NCBI GenBank assembly: GCA_007123975.1
Contig: SLFZ01000064.1
Span: 1-12,989, forward strand
Length of the DNA: 12,989 nt
Direction of reading: 5' to 3'
From: Candidatus Izemoplasma sp.
Lineage (GTDB): Bacteria; Bacillota_I; Bacilli_A; Izemoplasmatales; Izemoplasmataceae
The notes under the pieces are model-generated. The model saw only the letters and a list, made by a program, of their open reading frames with translations. It was not told where the DNA came from and made no database searches. Positions 11,254 to 12,989 of this stretch are shown here, in pieces; position 1 is the first letter of the stretch; each line of letters begins with the position of its first letter. Made by a program: the position numbers and the translations under genes.

Positions 11254-12989
11254 ATGGATAATAAACTACCCGATCCCATGCAACCGCTCGACTACGACAA
11301 AATATCGGAAATAAACATCAACGACGAGATGAAAAACTCATTTTTAAGCTACGCGATGAGCGTCATCGTCTCGCGTGCGCTCCCCGACGTCCGCGACGGG
11401 CTTAAACCCGTGCACCGACGCATTCTTTACGGCATGGACGAACTCGGCGTCCACCCCGACAAATCGTTTAAGAAATCGGCCCGTATCGTCGGTGACGTCA
11501 TGGGGAAGTACCACCCCCACGGCGATAGCGCCATTTACGACGCGATGGTGCGCATGGCCCAACCCTTCAGCTTCCGCTATCCGCTCGTCAACGGCCACGG
11601 AAACTTTGGCTCAATCGACGGCGACGGCGCCGCGGCAATGCGTTACACCGAGGCGAAAATGCACAAAATCGCTGCCGAAATGCTCGCCGACATTAAAAAA
11701 GACACCATCGATTTCGTCGAAAACTACGACGGTACCGAACAAGAGCCGCGCGTTTTACCGAGCAAGTTCCCAAACCTGCTCGTCAACGGCTCGACCGGAA
11801 TCGCCGTCGGCATGGCCACCAACATCCCGCCCCACAACCTCAATGAGGTCATTGATGGCGTGCTAGAAACCATCGACAACCCCGACATCACGATTGAAGA
11901 ACTGATACAAATCATCCAAGGACCGGACTTCCCAACGGGCGGATCGATCATGGGCTTAAGCGGCCTGCGCCAGGCCTACGAAACCGGCAATGGCTCGATC
12001 AAAGTACGTGCTAAGGCGGAGATTACCGAAGCCAAAAGTGGAAAACAGACGATCACGGTCACCGAGATTCCTTACCAAGTCAACAAAACCCGCCTGATTG
12101 AAAAAATCGCCGAACTGGCGAAAGAAAAACGCATCGAAGGCATCACCGACTTGCGCGACGAATCGAACCGCAACGGCATCAAAATTGTCATTGAACTGAA
12201 AAAAGAAGTGAACGCCGAAGTCACCTTAAACAACCTCTACAAGTTCACGCCCTTGCAAACCTCTTTCGGCATCAACATGCTCGCCCTCGTGAACAACCAA
12301 CCGAAGGTCTTAAACCTCAAGCAAATCATCGAGTACTACATCGACCACCAACGCGAAGTCTTAACCCGCAAAAGCGCCTTCGACCTCAACAAAGCCGAAG
12401 CCCGCGCCCACATCGTTGAGGGGCTCCTCAAAGCCCTTGACCATATCGATGAGGTCATCGAGACGATTCGCACCGCGTATGATGACGCCGAAGAGAAACT
12501 GATCGAGCGTTTCGACCTCAGCGAAGCCCAGGCCAAAGCGATCCTCGAGATGCGCCTCCGCCGTTTGAGCGGCCTAGAGCGCGAACGCTTAGACCAAGAA
12601 CTCAAAGACCTCAACAGCACGATCGATTTCCTGCGTGAACTGCTCGCCAGCGACGACTTAAAACACGACGTCATTCGCAAGGAACTGATTGCGCTTCGCG
12701 ACGCCTTTGGCGACAAACGCCGCACCGAGATTTCCCTCGCCGAAGACTTGGACATCGAAGACGAAGACCTCATCCCGCGCGAAAACACCATCGTCACCAT
12801 CACCCAAAGCGGCTACTGCAAGCGGATGAGCTTAGAAAGCTACAAAACCCAAAACCGCGGTGGAAAAGGCCTGACCGGCATCAAGACCCACGAAGACGAC
12901 GCCGTCGAGCACATCTTACACACCTCGACGCATGACTTCTTGTTGTTCTTTACGAACCAAGGCCGCGTCTACAAGGTCAAAGGCTACAA
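11254..12989 (+). CDS. gyrA: DNA gyrase subunit A, 5' part (3' end beyond window)
   Basis: GyrA is the DNA-cleaving subunit of gyrase. The frame opens at ATG 11254 with AAGGAGG six bases upstream and stays open for 578 full codons to the window edge; the family is usually about 800-850 residues. The N-terminal breakage-reunion domain has SRALPDVRDGLKPVHRRILY, the winged-helix HPHGDSAIYD with Ser92 and Asp96 at the quinolone-contact positions, and catalytic Tyr131 in AAAMRYTE. The tower and coiled-coil regions follow (about 340-500), then the start of the DNA-wrapping beta-pinwheel with QNRGGKG, a Gram-positive-like GyrA box that separates it from ParC. It lies 12 bases after gyrB. Confidence 0.96.
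   Translation, partial: MDNKLPDPMQPLDYDKISEININDEMKNSFLSYAMSVIVSRALPDVRDGLKPVHRRILYGMDELGVHPDKSFKKSARIVGDVMGKYHPHGDSAIYDAMVRMAQPFSFRYPLVNGHGNFGSIDGDGAAAMRYTEAKMHKIAAEMLADIKKDTIDFVENYDGTEQEPRVLPSKFPNLLVNGSTGIAVGMATNIPPHNLNEVIDGVLETIDNPDITIEELIQIIQGPDFPTGGSIMGLSGLRQAYETGNGSIKVRAKAEITEAKSGKQTITVTEIPYQVNKTRLIEKIAELAKEKRIEGITDLRDESNRNGIKIVIELKKEVNAEVTLNNLYKFTPLQTSFGINMLALVNNQPKVLNLKQIIEYYIDHQREVLTRKSAFDLNKAEARAHIVEGLLKALDHIDEVIETIRTAYDDAEEKLIERFDLSEAQAKAILEMRLRRLSGLERERLDQELKDLNSTIDFLRELLASDDLKHDVIRKELIALRDAFGDKRRTEISLAEDLDIEDEDLIPRENTIVTITQSGYCKRMSLESYKTQNRGGKGLTGIKTHEDDAVEHILHTSTHDFLLFFTNQGRVYKVKGY

Noticed and set aside
1..12989. Mobile elements, CRISPR arrays, tRNA/rRNA genes, toxin-antitoxin or defence genes
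   Set aside because: No direct-repeat array, transposase, tRNA cloverleaf or foreign-looking gene block was found; apart from the origin, the window is filled by core housekeeping genes.

Overview
This window is a bacterial chromosomal replication-origin neighbourhood with the gene order of Bacillota and related lineages (including Mycoplasmatota relatives). Genes diverge from the rpmH-dnaA spacer. The leftward (minus-strand) group is rpmH, rnpA, yidC/spoIIIJ, jag/khpB, pth and a 5' part of mfd. The rightward (plus-strand) group is dnaA, dnaN, yaaA (S4 protein), recF, gyrB and a 5' part of gyrA. TGA ends dnaA, yaaA, recF and jag, so the organism uses the standard bacterial code and is not a TGA=Trp mycoplasma. 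Base composition is near half G+C with many C-ending codons. The YidC copy carries a lipoprotein-type signal and GyrB is the short (~630 aa) form, both usual in Gram-positive lineages. I cannot name a genus.

Left arm (1-4936): rpmH has a perfect consensus promoter (TTGACA, 17-bp spacer, TATAAT). A terminator-like hairpin separates rpmH from rnpA. rnpA, yidC, jag and pth follow with gaps of 1 to 11 bases, and the run ends at a clear rho-independent terminator overlapping the pth stop codon. mfd then has its own likely promoter, a short leader with a hairpin, and runs off the window inside its helicase domain.

Centre (4937-5303 and 6640-6803): the rpmH-dnaA spacer holds several DnaA-box-like 9-mers, mostly TTTTCCACA, plus a repeated GGAAATGTCGA element, two copies of which form an inverted repeat around one box. 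A second cluster lies at the 3' end of dnaA and in the dnaA-dnaN spacer. This two-part layout resembles the bipartite origin of Bacillus subtilis.

Right arm (5304-12989): dnaA and dnaN may be co-transcribed, with an internal extended -10 promoter before dnaN. dnaN ends at a strong terminator. A separate promoter drives yaaA-recF-gyrB-gyrA, in which yaaA/recF and recF/gyrB overlap by 8 bases each and gyrA follows gyrB by 12 bases. Together the genes supply initiation (DnaA), the sliding clamp (DnaN), recombination mediation (RecF), supercoiling control (GyrAB), ribosome and tRNA supply (L34, RnpA, Pth), membrane insertion (YidC, Jag) and transcription-coupled repair (Mfd).

I see no mobile element, CRISPR array, defence island, tRNA or rRNA gene. 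The most unusual signals are a leading strand that looks C-rich rather than G-rich on both sides of the origin, the non-canonical DnaA boxes with their associated repeats, and pth-mfd placed directly after jag.
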